From Streptomyces sp. 378 (GTDB taxonomy: Bacteria; Actinomycetota; Actinomycetes; Streptomycetales; Streptomycetaceae): DNA of 64,000 nucleotides. Below are positions 9,143 to 18,170 of the stretch, in pieces. Where the stretch lies: assembly GCF_030124145.1 (NCBI RefSeq), contig NZ_JASKMS010000012.1:1-64000 (forward strand), read 5' to 3'. The notes below the pieces were generated by a model that ran no database searches, had not been told where the DNA came from, and saw only the letters and a list, made by a program, of their open reading frames with translations. Numbering within the stretch: the stretch's first letter is position 1; each line of letters starts with the position of its first letter. The translations under genes were made by a program, and so were the position numbers.

Positions 9143-10618
9143 ATGAAGCAGATGTCGAAATGCGCGGTACTGGTCGCCGCCGCCGGAATGATCCTCGGGT
9201 TCGCCGGACCCGGTGGGGCGTCCGCGGCCGGTGGGGAGCGGGTCGAGTGGGGCGCGTGCGCGGGCTCAGGGCTCGATCCCCGACAGCAGTGCGCCACCGT
9301 CGGTGTGCCCATGGACTACTCCGACCCCGACAGCCCCGAGATCCGGATCGCCGTCTCCCGGATCCCCGGTGAGAAGCCGTCCGCCCGGCGAGGCGCGCTG
9401 TTACTCATCCCGGGCGGTCCCGGTGGGGACAGTCTCGCCGATCCCTCCGGCAAGGGGCAGAAGCTGCCGCAGAAGGTGCGGGACGCCTACGACCTCATCG
9501 GGTTCGCGCCGCGCGGGATGGCGCCCTCCACCGCCGTCGACTGCGAGCTGGATCCCGCCGACATCGGACCGACCAAGCTCCTGCCCTGGCCGGGCCCGGA
9601 CGGTTCCGTCGGCGAGAACATGGCCACCGCCCGGCGTACGGCAACGGCCTGCGTGCGCAACGGCGGTGAGCTGATCCGGCACATCAGCACCGCCAACGGG
9701 GCCCGCGACCTGGACCGGGTCCGGGCCGCCCTCGGCGAGGAGAGGATCTCCGCGTGGGGGGTCTCGTACGGCACCTACGTCGGCGCCGTCTACAGCCAGT
9801 TGTTCCCGCACCGCACCGACCGCATCGTGCTGGACAGCAACAACGACCCCGACCACACCCGCGTGACCCGCAACTGGCTCGCCGCCTTCGAGGCCGGGGC
9901 CGAGGACAACTTCCCCGAGTTCGCCCGGTGGGCGTCGCGGCCGGGCAATCCGCACCGGGTGGCCCGCACGCCCGCCGAGGTGCGCTCCGGCTTCCTGCGC
10001 CTCGCCGCCCGGCTGGACCGCGCGCCTCTGCCCTGGCCGGGCGCCAACCCGCCGCGGCTGGACGGCAACGCGCTGCGCCAGACCATGCTGTCCAGCCTCT
10101 ACGACCCCGACGACTACCCGACCCTGGCCAGGACCATCCGGGCCGCCCGCAAGGGCACCGTGCCGCCGGTGCCCGAGGCGCCGCCCGAGTCGGTCCTGCA
10201 GAACGTCGCCGCGGTCGGCGTCGGCACGATCTGCAACGACGTCGACTGGCCCGACTCGGCCGCCGCGTACCAGAAGGACGTCGACGCGAGCCGCGCCGCT
10301 TTCCCGCTGACCGCGGGCATGCCGCGCGGGCCGATGGTGTGTGCGGCCTGGCCGTACGAGCCGCGGGAGCCGGCCGTGCGGGTCACCGACCGCGGGCCCT
10401 CCAACATCCTCCTCGTGCAGAACGAGCGGGATGTCGCCACCCCGCTCGCGGGGGCCCGGAAGCTGCGGCAGGCCCTCGGTGACCGGGCCGTCATGGTCAC
10501 CGTGAACTCCACCGGTCATGACGCCTACCTCGCCAACGGCAACGCCTGCGGCGACCGGACCGTCTCCCGTTTCCTGGCCACCGGCACACGGCCCGCCTCC
10601 GACCTCTACTGCGGCTGA
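9143..10618 (+). CDS. Secreted alpha/beta-hydrolase peptidase (tripeptidyl aminopeptidase type, S33)
   Basis: A 491-residue exported serine peptidase of the Streptomyces tripeptidyl aminopeptidase family, which removes short peptides from the N-termini of extracellular proteins. The signal peptide (MKQMSKCAVLVAAAGMILGF... ending ASA) is followed by the family start VEWGAC. The oxyanion region is LLIPGGPGGDS, the nucleophile elbow is WGVSYGTYVG (Ser in GVSYG), and the catalytic His is in NSTGHDAYL near the C-terminus, with the TAP C-terminal domain before it. The usual GFDPRG segment reads GFAPRG here. Several Cys suggest disulphides outside the cell. It is monocistronic and meets minus-strand genes end to end. 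Confidence 0.88.
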   Translation: MKQMSKCAVLVAAAGMILGFAGPGGASAAGGERVEWGACAGSGLDPRQQCATVGVPMDYSDPDSPEIRIAVSRIPGEKPSARRGALLLIPGGPGGDSLADPSGKGQKLPQKVRDAYDLIGFAPRGMAPSTAVDCELDPADIGPTKLLPWPGPDGSVGENMATARRTATACVRNGGELIRHISTANGARDLDRVRAALGEERISAWGVSYGTYVGAVYSQLFPHRTDRIVLDSNNDPDHTRVTRNWLAAFEAGAEDNFPEFARWASRPGNPHRVARTPAEVRSGFLRLAARLDRAPLPWPGANPPRLDGNALRQTMLSSLYDPDDYPTLARTIRAARKGTVPPVPEAPPESVLQNVAAVGVGTICNDVDWPDSAAAYQKDVDASRAAFPLTAGMPRGPMVCAAWPYEPREPAVRVTDRGPSNILLVQNERDVATPLAGARKLRQALGDRAVMVTVNSTGHDAYLANGNACGDRTVSRFLATGTRPASDLYCG

Positions 10619-10639
10619 GGAGTGCGGCCGAGGAGTGCG

Positions 10640-10936
10640 GTGGCCCGCCGCCCCGTACCGGTGGGCCGCCGCGCGGAACTCCTCCTCCGGCTCCACGCGC
10701 CGGCCGGAGGCGGGGTCGTCCGGACGGTCCTTGACGACCTTGGTGAGGGCGTACTCCACCCAGTCGAGGTCCGGGCGCGGCTCGTCCGGGCGGCGCGGGG
10801 CGTCCGGGCGGCGCGGGGCGTCCGGGCTGGCGAACTCGAACGTCATCGCCGCGTACAGGCCCTCCGACGCGAAGACCTCCGGCAACTCGCCCCCGTAGTG
10901 GCGGATGAGGTGCGCCGGGCCGGAGGAGAGGTTCAG
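10640..10936 (-). pseudogene. Truncated coding remnant after the phosphatase gene
   Basis: After the phosphatase stop a second minus-strand frame reads NLSSGPAHLIRHYGGELPE and FASEGLYAAMTFEFASPD, then DLDWVEYALTKVVKD and EEEFRAAAHRYG, with almost every third base G or C. Its first codon would be CTG overlapping the phosphatase TGA (CTGA), where ATGA would be normal. No in-frame ATG or GTG precedes the conserved part, and the frame runs on without a stop into the antisense of the peptidase gene. The centre holds a 15-bp tandem repeat encoding DAPRRP. It is most likely a truncated gene once coupled to the phosphatase. The family is not recognised. Confidence 0.45.
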
Positions 10937-11388
10937 CCCTCGCCGAACCGGCGTACGTACCGCCGTTGCCAGGGCGTCTCCACGGCGTGCCGGTCGTAGT
11001 GCCGGCGGACGTACCCCACCGCCTCCTCCGCGGGCACCCCGTCCAGCACCGCCAGGCAGGCCAGGGCCGTGCCCGTGCGGCCGCGCCCTCCGCCGCAGGC
11101 GATCTCCACCCGCTCCCCGGCGGCCCGTTCCCACACGCCGGCCAGCGTCGCGCGGGCGTCCGTCGGGTCCGCCGGGAGGCGGAAGTCGGGCCAGCGGATC
11201 CAGCTCGACTCCCAGGGCACCCCGGGCGGTTGCCGACCGAGCAGATAGACGCCGTAGGAGGGGAGGGGCGCGACGGGGTCCAGAGGATGGCGAAGGCCAC
11301 GGCCGCGGATCAAGCGGCCTGAGGGCAGCCGCAGGACGCCGGTGTCACTCTCGCTCCACAGCTCGCTCACGCCCCCATCATGCTCCAT
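10933..11388 (-). CDS. Small dual-specificity/tyrosine phosphatase-like protein
   Basis: A 151-residue cytoplasmic protein of the protein tyrosine phosphatase superfamily. The active-site loop reads IACGGGRGRTGTALACL, that is the C-x5-R-T/S-G signature with the catalytic Cys and Arg present. The usual histidine before the Cys is Ala. An aspartate-bearing segment (WIRWPDFRLPADPTD) precedes it and could supply the general acid. The remaining helices (VLDGVPAEEAVGYVRRHY) fit the family. The start is ATG 11388 or GTG 11370; the latter has a G-rich stretch in front. It is followed by the coding remnant at 10640-10936. Confidence 0.8.
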   Translation of the reverse strand: MEHDGGVSELWSESDTGVLRLPSGRLIRGRGLRHPLDPVAPLPSYGVYLLGRQPPGVPWESSWIRWPDFRLPADPTDARATLAGVWERAAGERVEIACGGGRGRTGTALACLAVLDGVPAEEAVGYVRRHYDRHAVETPWQRRYVRRFGEG

Positions 11389-11531
11389 GTCACGTCGGCC
11401 GGGGGCGCGATCACTCCCCCTGTCGCCCCACCTCCGGCGGCACCCGGCCCGCCCTGACGATCGGCCAACTCACGCCGTCGTCGGCGCCATTGGTCCGGCC
11501 TCTGGCGGATACGCCATTCGTGTGCGACCCC

Positions 11532-11588
11532 TTGACCGCCCCCACACCCCCTCCTATGGTCGCGACCGCAGGACGTAGGACGTCGTAC
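11532..11588 (+). promoter_or_regulatory. Promoter and candidate operator of the ABC transporter operon
   Basis: TTGACC (11532-11537) and TATGGT (11555-11560) are separated by 17 bases, a good vegetative promoter. The predicted start is near 11567. Just downstream, GTAGGACGTCGTAC (11575-11588) is a palindrome in 12 of 14 positions, and the heptamer AGGACGT is repeated head to tail at 11570-11583. A repressor bound here would block transcription of the operon starting at 11632. The regulator is not in the window. Confidence 0.55.
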
Positions 11589-11631
11589 CTCCCCTGCCGG
11601 CCCCTTCCCCCGGACCCTCGCTGGAGGACCC

Positions 11632-13260
11632 GTGCGCGACGTGACCCCCGACGTGCCGGCAGTGCACCGCCGGTCATTCCTGAAGTACACCGGCGCGCTG
11701 GGCGCGACCGCCGCCGCCTCCACGTCGCTGTCGGCCTGTTCGTCCGGGCCGGAGTCCACCAACGACACCGGCACCGGCGGTGGCCGGGAGCGGACGCTCA
11801 CCGCGGTCATCGGCTACGGCAACGACGGCAGCTGGGACCCCACCCAGACGGCGTCGGCGTTCTGCATGGCCGCCAACAACCACGTGTACGAGGGGCTGCT
11901 GGACACGGATCCGATCTCCCGGGAACCGTACGCGGCGCTGGCGACCGAGGTGCCGAAGGACCCGGACAGCACGTCATGGAGGTTCAGCCTGCGGGCGGGC
12001 GCGACGTTCCACGACGGCAGGCCCGTCACCGCCGACGACGTGGTGTTCGTCTTCGACCGGATCCTCGACCCGGGCACCCAGACCCTCGCCAAGGGCTTCT
12101 TCGCGAGCTGGTTGCGGGAGGTCCGGAAGATCGACGCGCACAACGTCGAGCTGGTGCTGAAGTTCCCGTTCCCGGACGGCCTTTCGCGGCTCACGCTCGC
12201 CAAGATCATGCCGAGGCACGTGTACGCGAAGCCGGGGGGCTGGGACGACGCCATCAAGGGCAAGGCGATCGGCTCGGGGCCGTACCGGCAGACCGCGCAC
12301 CACCCGAAGTCGAACACGACCTTCGAAGCCTTCGACGGCTACAACGGCCCCCGCGAGCCCGCCTTCCAAAAGATGAACTGGCTGACCATCGTGGACGCGG
12401 CACCCCGGGTCGCCAAGATCTCCGGTTCGAGCGCGGGCGCGCAGATCGCGGACAACATCCCGTACGCCAACATCGGGCAGTTGGAGAGCGGCGGGCTGAC
12501 GGTCGCCGGCGGGGCCGGGATGAACAACCTGTTCCTGATGTTCAACACCCGGCACAAGCCCTTCGACGACGTGCGGGTGCGCCAGGCCCTGCACTACGCC
12601 ATCGACACCGGGAAGATGGTGGAAGTGGCGCTCAAGGGTCATGGGAAACCGTCGAGTTCCTTCCTCGACGAGGGCAATCCGTCCTACCGCCGGGCGAAGA
12701 CGGTCTACGACTACGACCCCGACAAGGCCAGGGCGCTGCTGAAGGCCGCCGGGGTCAAGGGGCTGAGCGTCGACCTCCTCGCCGTGAACGTCAGCTGGAT
12801 CGTCGACTGCCTGCCCACCGTCAAGGCGTCCTGGGACGCGATCGGGGTCAAGACGACCCTGTCCCCGCAGGAGACCACGGCCGTCTTCACGAAGATGGAC
12901 CAAAAGCAGGACTACCAGGTCGTCGCCGCCGCCTCGAACCCCAACCAGTTCGGCGTCGACGCCGACCTGATCATGCGGTACAACCACGGGCCCGAGAACC
13001 TGTGGATGCGGTACACGCGGTGGGCCTCCGACCCGGTCGCCCGGCAGCTCTTCAAGGACATGGACCGGGCCACCCGGGAGCCCGACCCGCGGAAGAAGAA
13101 GACGATGATCCAGGACTGCATCGACGTCGTCGCCGAACAGGCCGTGCTCTACCCGGTCGTCCACAACGAGCTGATGACCGCCTGGGACCCGGCGCGGCTC
13201 AGCGGGATAAGGGCGCAGCCCTACCCGGGGCTCAACCTCCTGCAGGCCAGGTGGACCTAG
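11632..13260 (+). CDS. Peptide-type ABC transporter substrate-binding lipoprotein
   Basis: A 542-residue family 5 (DppA/OppA-like) solute-binding protein. The N-terminus has both a twin-arginine motif (RRSFLKYTG) and a lipobox (STSLSACSS), so it is probably a Tat-exported lipoprotein. Family signatures include FSLRAGATFHDGRPVTADDV, the conserved segment of cluster C binding proteins, and VRQALHYAIDTGKMV. The GTG start at 11632 is preceded by GGAGG. It is the first gene of a five-gene operon with two permease parts, two ATPases and a DapA-like enzyme. The ligand may be a peptide, but the enzyme at the operon end suggests a sugar acid or another alpha-keto acid precursor. Confidence 0.9.
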   Translation: MRDVTPDVPAVHRRSFLKYTGALGATAAASTSLSACSSGPESTNDTGTGGGRERTLTAVIGYGNDGSWDPTQTASAFCMAANNHVYEGLLDTDPISREPYAALATEVPKDPDSTSWRFSLRAGATFHDGRPVTADDVVFVFDRILDPGTQTLAKGFFASWLREVRKIDAHNVELVLKFPFPDGLSRLTLAKIMPRHVYAKPGGWDDAIKGKAIGSGPYRQTAHHPKSNTTFEAFDGYNGPREPAFQKMNWLTIVDAAPRVAKISGSSAGAQIADNIPYANIGQLESGGLTVAGGAGMNNLFLMFNTRHKPFDDVRVRQALHYAIDTGKMVEVALKGHGKPSSSFLDEGNPSYRRAKTVYDYDPDKARALLKAAGVKGLSVDLLAVNVSWIVDCLPTVKASWDAIGVKTTLSPQETTAVFTKMDQKQDYQVVAAASNPNQFGVDADLIMRYNHGPENLWMRYTRWASDPVARQLFKDMDRATREPDPRKKKTMIQDCIDVVAEQAVLYPVVHNELMTAWDPARLSGIRAQPYPGLNLLQARWT

Positions 13261-13264
13261 CGCC

Positions 13265-14227
13265 ATGACGGCCGTCCTGCGGATCCTGCTCCGCCGTGTC
13301 GCCCTCCTCGTGCCGCTGACGCTCGGCATCGTGCTGTTCGTGTTCCTGGTGATGCGGTTCTCGGACGTCGACCCGGCGTCGGCGTTCTTCCAGGGCGCCA
13401 ACCCGACGCCGGCACAGTTGCACGACTTCCGCGAGGAACACGGCCTGCTGGATCCGCTGCCCGTGCGCTACGCCGGCTTCGTCGCCGATCTGCTCCACGG
13501 CGACCTGGGCACCAGCGCGCTGACCCGGGCGCCGGTGCTCGACCAGGTCACCACCGCGCTGCCGCTCACCCTCCAGCTGACGTTCCTCGGTCTGGGCATC
13601 GCGGTCGTGCTGTCCCTCGTGGGCGGTGTGACCGCGGCGATCCACCGGGACCGGCTGCCCGACCAGATCATCCGGGTGGTGTCCCTGACCGGTGTCGCGG
13701 CGCCCGGCTTCTGGCTGGCACTGCTGATGATCCAGTACCTGGCGGTCGACCTGGGCTGGTTCCCGACCGGCGGTTACATCAACCCGGCCGACTCCCTCTC
13801 CGGCTGGCTGAAGACCATGACCCTGCCGGCGTTCGCGTTGTCCCTTCCGGTGGCGGCGCAGCTGACCCGGATCGTGCGCACGGCCGTGGTGGAGGAGCTG
13901 GACAAGGACTACGTGCGGACGGCGATCGGGAGCGGGCTGCCGCCGCGGGTGGTCGTGGGGCGCAACGTGCTGCGCAACGCGCTCATCACCCCGCTCACCG
14001 TGCTCGGTCTGCGCGTCGGCTATCTGCTGGGCGGCGCGGTCGTCATCGAGACCATCTTCTCGCTGCCCGGCATGGGCAAGCTGATGATCGACGCCGTGAA
14101 GAACGGCGATCCGGCCGTGGTGCAGGGCGTGGTGCTGACCACGGCGGCCGGGTTCGTCGTGGTGAACCTGGTCATCGACGTCCTGTACCTGCTGGTCAAC
14201 CCGCGATTGAGGGATGCGCCCCCATGA
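13265..14227 (+). CDS. Peptide-type ABC transporter permease, DppB-like
   Basis: A 320-residue membrane permease with about six transmembrane segments. The N-terminus ILLRRVALLVPLTLGIVLFV is the usual DppB/OppB start, and the cytoplasmic EAA-type loop appears as DYVRTAIGSGLPPRVVVGRN followed by ALITPLTVLGLRVG. The segment VVIETIFSLPGMGKLMIDAV is diagnostic of the family. It starts 4 bases after the binding-protein gene and ends overlapping the next start (ATGATGA), so translation is coupled. It pairs with the permease half of the following fusion protein. Confidence 0.92.
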   Translation: MTAVLRILLRRVALLVPLTLGIVLFVFLVMRFSDVDPASAFFQGANPTPAQLHDFREEHGLLDPLPVRYAGFVADLLHGDLGTSALTRAPVLDQVTTALPLTLQLTFLGLGIAVVLSLVGGVTAAIHRDRLPDQIIRVVSLTGVAAPGFWLALLMIQYLAVDLGWFPTGGYINPADSLSGWLKTMTLPAFALSLPVAAQLTRIVRTAVVEELDKDYVRTAIGSGLPPRVVVGRNVLRNALITPLTVLGLRVGYLLGGAVVIETIFSLPGMGKLMIDAVKNGDPAVVQGVVLTTAAGFVVVNLVIDVLYLLVNPRLRDAPP

Positions 14228-16206
14228 TGACCCGCGTGCTGACCCGCAAGGGCCTGGCCCAGGCGCTGTCCCGGCCCGGTGTCCGGCTGCGCGGCCTGCG
14301 CAGGCTGCCGCTGCCGTCGAAGATCGCCCTCTGCTTCCTGGCGGTCGTCGCCGTGGCGGCGCTGTGCGCGCCGCTCCTCGCCCCGCACGACCCGCTCGAC
14401 CAGCAGCCGCCGGCGGACGGCACCGGACATCCGTCGGCCGGGCACTGGATGGGCCAGGACAGCCTCGGCCGGGACATCCTGAGCCGGCTGATGTACGGGG
14501 CGCGCTGGTCGCTGGCGATCGGGCTCGGCGCGACCGGACTCGCCCTGGTGGCCGGCGCGCTGCTGGGGGCGATCGCGGCGACCTCCCGCAAGGCGGTGGA
14601 CGAGACGCTGATGCGCTGCCTGGACATCGTGATGGCGTTCCCGGGGATCGCGCTGGCCGCCGTGCTGGTGGCGGTGTTCGGCGGTGGCATCACGGTGCTG
14701 ATCTGCGCGATCGCGTTCCTGTTCACGCCGCCGGTGGCGCGGGTGGTCCGGGCGAACGTCCTCGACCAGTACGGCGAGGACTATGTGACGGCGGAACGGG
14801 TGATCGGCGCCCGGACTGCGCACATCGTGCTGAGGCACGTGGCGGTCAACTGCGCGGCGCCGGTGCTGGTGTTCTGCACGGTCCAGGTCGCCGAGGCGGT
14901 CGTGTTCGAGGCGTCGCTGTCGTTCATCGGGGCGGGCGTACGGCCGCCGGACCCGTCCTGGGGCAGTGTCATCGCGGACGGCAAGAACATGGTGCTGACC
15001 GGCGGCTGGTGGGCGACGGTGTTCCCCGGGCTGCTGATGCTGGTCACCGTGCTGTCGCTGAACATCCTGTCCGAGGGCGTGTCCGACGCCTGGGCGGCCC
15101 CGTCGGCGCGGGAGGCCGACGCGCCCGGCGATGATCCGGTGGAGGCGCCGGAGCCCGGCGGCGGGGAGGTCGTGCGGCTGCCCGGTCTGGCGGAGGCGGC
15201 CCGGCGGCTGCGGGCCCGAGCCCGTCCGCTGCCCGACGGGCAGCCGGTGCTCGCGGTGGAGAACCTCACGATCGGCTTCGACCAGCGGCACGGCGGCGTC
15301 GACATCGTGGACGGCATCGGCTTCGAGGTGCGCCCCGGGGAGGTGCTCGGGCTGGTCGGCGAGTCGGGCTGCGGCAAGTCCCTGACCGCGCTGGCGATCA
15401 TGGGGCTGCCGCCGAAGGGGGCGCGGATCAGCGGCCAGGTCCGTTTCCAGCGGCGGGACCTGCTCGCCGAGCCGATGCGCGTACGCCGCAGGCTGCTCGG
15501 CCACGAGATGGCGATGATCTACCAGGACGCCCTGTCGTCGCTGAACCCGGCGATGACGATCCGCGCCCAGCTGAAGCAGGTCGTGCGACGCGGCGGGCAC
15601 CGGAGCCCCGCGGAGCTGCTGACGATGGTGGGCCTCGACCCGGGGCGCACCCTGCGCAGCTACCCGCACGAACTGTCCGGCGGGCAGCGCCAGCGCGTCC
15701 TCATCGCCATGGCCCTGTCCCGCGACCCCAAGCTGATCGTCGCCGACGAGCCGACGACCGCCCTGGACGTGACCGTGCAGGCCCAGGTCATGGAGCTGCT
15801 GCTGCGGCTGCGCGAGGAGCTCGGCTTCGCGCTGATCCTCGTCTCGCACGACCTGGCGCTGGTCGCGGACGTCACCGACCGGGTGGTGGTGATGTACGGC
15901 GGGCAGATCGTGGAGGCGGGTGTGACCGCCGACCTGGTGGAGGCCCCGGCCCACCACTACACGCGGGGCCTGCTCGGCAGCGTGCTGTCGCTGGAGTCGG
16001 GGCAGGAGCGGATGACGCAGATCCGGGGCGTGGTGCCGTCCCCGGCCGACTTCCCCGCGGGGTGCCGCTTCGCCGGCCGCTGCCCGCGCGCGAGCGGCGT
16101 CTGCCGGACGACGGCCCCCGTCCTGGCCGGCACGCCGGCGCACACGGCGGCCTGCCATCACCCGGCCCTGGAGCTGGCGACGACCGAGACCGAGGCGGTG
16201 TCATGA
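14224..16206 (+). CDS. Fused ABC permease (DppC-like) and ATPase (DppD-like)
   Basis: A 660-residue fusion of two transporter subunits. Residues 1 to about 290 are a DppC-like permease with WMGQDSLGRDILSRLMYGAR, FPGIALAAVLVAVFGGG, the EAA loop DYVTAERVIGARTAHIVLRH and SFIGAGVRPPDPSWG. A linker of about 55 residues (acidic then arginine-rich) leads to an ATPase with Walker A GESGCGKS, signature LSGGQRQRV, Walker B LIVADEPTTALDV and the Opp/Dpp C-terminal cysteine motif GCRFAGRCPRASGVC. The two parts are separate genes in most bacteria. The frame is continuous with no sign of sequencing error, and both domains look intact. The stop overlaps the next ATG (ATGA). Confidence 0.92.
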   Translation: MMTRVLTRKGLAQALSRPGVRLRGLRRLPLPSKIALCFLAVVAVAALCAPLLAPHDPLDQQPPADGTGHPSAGHWMGQDSLGRDILSRLMYGARWSLAIGLGATGLALVAGALLGAIAATSRKAVDETLMRCLDIVMAFPGIALAAVLVAVFGGGITVLICAIAFLFTPPVARVVRANVLDQYGEDYVTAERVIGARTAHIVLRHVAVNCAAPVLVFCTVQVAEAVVFEASLSFIGAGVRPPDPSWGSVIADGKNMVLTGGWWATVFPGLLMLVTVLSLNILSEGVSDAWAAPSAREADAPGDDPVEAPEPGGGEVVRLPGLAEAARRLRARARPLPDGQPVLAVENLTIGFDQRHGGVDIVDGIGFEVRPGEVLGLVGESGCGKSLTALAIMGLPPKGARISGQVRFQRRDLLAEPMRVRRRLLGHEMAMIYQDALSSLNPAMTIRAQLKQVVRRGGHRSPAELLTMVGLDPGRTLRSYPHELSGGQRQRVLIAMALSRDPKLIVADEPTTALDVTVQAQVMELLLRLREELGFALILVSHDLALVADVTDRVVVMYGGQIVEAGVTADLVEAPAHHYTRGLLGSVLSLESGQERMTQIRGVVPSPADFPAGCRFAGRCPRASGVCRTTAPVLAGTPAHTAACHHPALELATTETEAVS

Positions 16207-17231
16207 CCGGACGGCCCGCCCTGGTCGAGCTCCGCGACGCCCACGTCGTCCACCGGGCCCGCAGCGGCGGCCTCTTCACCCGCGACCGGGTGTACGCCCT
16301 GACCGGCGCAGACCTGGTGATCGCGCCCGGGGAGACCGTCGGCGTGGTCGGGGAGTCGGGCTGCGGCAAGTCGACGCTGGCGAAGGTGCTGGTGGGGGTG
16401 GAGCGGCCCACACTGGGGACGGTGTCCTTCCGGGGCAGGGACCTGTGGGCCATGTCGGCCGCCGAGCGCCGCCGGACCATCGGCGCCGGCACCGGCATGA
16501 TCTTCCAGGACCCGTCGACGGCCCTGAACCGCCGCCTGACCGTCCGGCAGATCCTGCGGGACCCGCTGGACGTGCACGACCGGGGCACTCGCGGCCGACG
16601 TGACGAGAGAGTGCGGGAGCTGCTGTCCCTGGTCGGCCTCCCCCGGGGCCTCGCCGACGCCCTGCCCGGACAACTCTCGGGCGGGCAGCGCCAGCGTGTG
16701 GCGATCGCCCGGGCACTGGCCCTGGACCCGGACCTGGTCGTGGCCGACGAGCCGACGAGCGCCCTGGACGTGTCCGTCCGGGCCCAGATCCTCAACCTCC
16801 TGCTGGACCTGAAGGAACGCCTCGGCCTGGCGCTGGTGTTCGTCTCGCACGACATCCAGACGGTGCGGCGGATGAGCGACCGCGTGATCACCATGTATCT
16901 GGGGCGGATCGTGGAGGAGTCCCCGGCCGCGCTGGTCACCGACCGGGCCCGCCACCCGTACACCCGTGCCCTGTTCTCCGCCACACCCGGCCTGCTCGAC
17001 CCGATCGACCCGATCCCGCTGGCCGGCCCGGTCCCGTCGGCGACCCGGCCGCCGAGCGGCTGTCCGTTCCGCACCCGCTGCTGGAAGGCGGACGGCACGT
17101 GCGCGGACGAGATGCCGGGCTTCTCCGCCGCGTCGGCACCCGCGCACCGCTTCCGCTGCCACCATCCTGTCCGGGAGGACGAGTCGACCCGTGACCTCGT
17201 CCACCGACGCGACCCGATGGAGGCGCCATGA
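16203..17231 (+). CDS. Peptide-type ABC transporter ATPase, DppF-like
   Basis: A 342-residue ATPase, partner of the ATPase half of the fusion protein. It has Walker A GESGCGKST, signature LSGGQRQRV, Walker B LVVADEPTSALDVS, the switch histidine in VFVSHDIQTV, and the C-terminal cysteine motif GCPFRTRCWKADGTC that can hold an iron-sulphur or zinc site in the Dpp family. ATG 16203 overlaps the previous stop. Its own stop overlaps the DapA-like gene start, so the whole operon is tightly coupled. Confidence 0.93.
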   Translation: MTGRPALVELRDAHVVHRARSGGLFTRDRVYALTGADLVIAPGETVGVVGESGCGKSTLAKVLVGVERPTLGTVSFRGRDLWAMSAAERRRTIGAGTGMIFQDPSTALNRRLTVRQILRDPLDVHDRGTRGRRDERVRELLSLVGLPRGLADALPGQLSGGQRQRVAIARALALDPDLVVADEPTSALDVSVRAQILNLLLDLKERLGLALVFVSHDIQTVRRMSDRVITMYLGRIVEESPAALVTDRARHPYTRALFSATPGLLDPIDPIPLAGPVPSATRPPSGCPFRTRCWKADGTCADEMPGFSAASAPAHRFRCHHPVREDESTRDLVHRRDPMEAP

Positions 17232-18160
17232 CCTTCGCCCCGCTGACCGGTGTCATCCCGCCCGTCTGCACGCCCCTGACACCGGACGGCGAGGTGGATG
17301 TCCCCTCGCTGCTCGGACTCGTCGACCATCTGCTGGCCGGCGGGGTGCACGGCCTGTTCGTGCTCGGCTCGACCTCGGAGGCCGCGTATCTGCCCGACCG
17401 TCAGCGCAGGCTGGTCGTCGAGTCGGTCACCGGCCACGTGGGCGGGCAGCTGCCGGTGCTGGCCGGGGCGATCGACATGACGACGCCCCGGGTCCTGGAC
17501 CATGTCGCGTCGGTGACGGCGGCGGGCGCGGACGCGGTCGTCGTCACCGCCCCGTTCTACGCCCGGACCCACCCGGCGGAGATCGCCCGCCACTACCGCG
17601 CGGTCGCCGCCGCGAGCCGGGTCCCGGTGATCGCCTACGACCTTCCCGTCGCCGTCCACACCAAGCTGTCGGCCGACGTGGTGCTGGAGCTGGCCGCCGA
17701 CGGTGTCGTGGCAGGGCTCAAGGACTCCAGCGGTGACCTGGCCGCCTTCCGCCAGGTCGTGACCGGTGTCCGGGAACGCCAGGGCGTCACCGGTTTCAGC
17801 GTGCTGACCGGCTCGGAGCTGATCGTCGACGCGGCCCTCGCGATCGGCGCGGACGGCACGGTGCCGGGCCTCGGCAACGTCGACCCGCACGGCTACGTCC
17901 GCCTGGACCGCCTGTGCCGCGCCGGGGACTGGGACGCGGCCCGTGCCGAACAGGAGCGCCTGTGCGCGCTGTTCGGCATGGTGACCGTCGGCGACCCGGC
18001 CCGGATGGGGCCGAACTCCTCGGCGATCGGCGCCTTCAAGGCCGCCCTGCACCTGCGGGGCGTGATCCGCTGCCCGGCGACGGCTCGGCCGCAGATCCCG
18101 CTGTCGCCGGAGGAGGTGGAGCGGGTGGGGAAGTATCTGGCGGCGGCCGGACTGCTCTAG
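17228..18160 (+). CDS. DapA/N-acetylneuraminate lyase superfamily aldolase
   Basis: A 310-residue class I aldolase with a TIM barrel. The N-terminus GVIPPVCTPLTPDGEVD is the superfamily signature, the loop GLFVLGSTSEAAYL replaces the GTTGE motif, the catalytic Tyr is in PVIAYDLP, and the Schiff-base Lys is in GLKDSSGD. The family includes dihydrodipicolinate synthase, sialic acid lyase and 2-keto-3-deoxy sugar acid aldolases. As the last gene of a transport operon it more likely degrades the imported compound than makes lysine. The loop change from GTTGE to GSTSE argues against true dihydrodipicolinate synthase. The exact substrate is unknown. Confidence 0.87.
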   Translation: MTFAPLTGVIPPVCTPLTPDGEVDVPSLLGLVDHLLAGGVHGLFVLGSTSEAAYLPDRQRRLVVESVTGHVGGQLPVLAGAIDMTTPRVLDHVASVTAAGADAVVVTAPFYARTHPAEIARHYRAVAAASRVPVIAYDLPVAVHTKLSADVVLELAADGVVAGLKDSSGDLAAFRQVVTGVRERQGVTGFSVLTGSELIVDAALAIGADGTVPGLGNVDPHGYVRLDRLCRAGDWDAARAEQERLCALFGMVTVGDPARMGPNSSAIGAFKAALHLRGVIRCPATARPQIPLSPEEVERVGKYLAAAGLL

Positions 18161-18170
18161 AGCCCGCCCG

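Noticed and set aside
17228-18160. Lysine-pathway dapA
   Set aside because: The GTTGE loop is changed to GSTSE and the gene sits in a transporter operon, so a catabolic aldolase is more likely.
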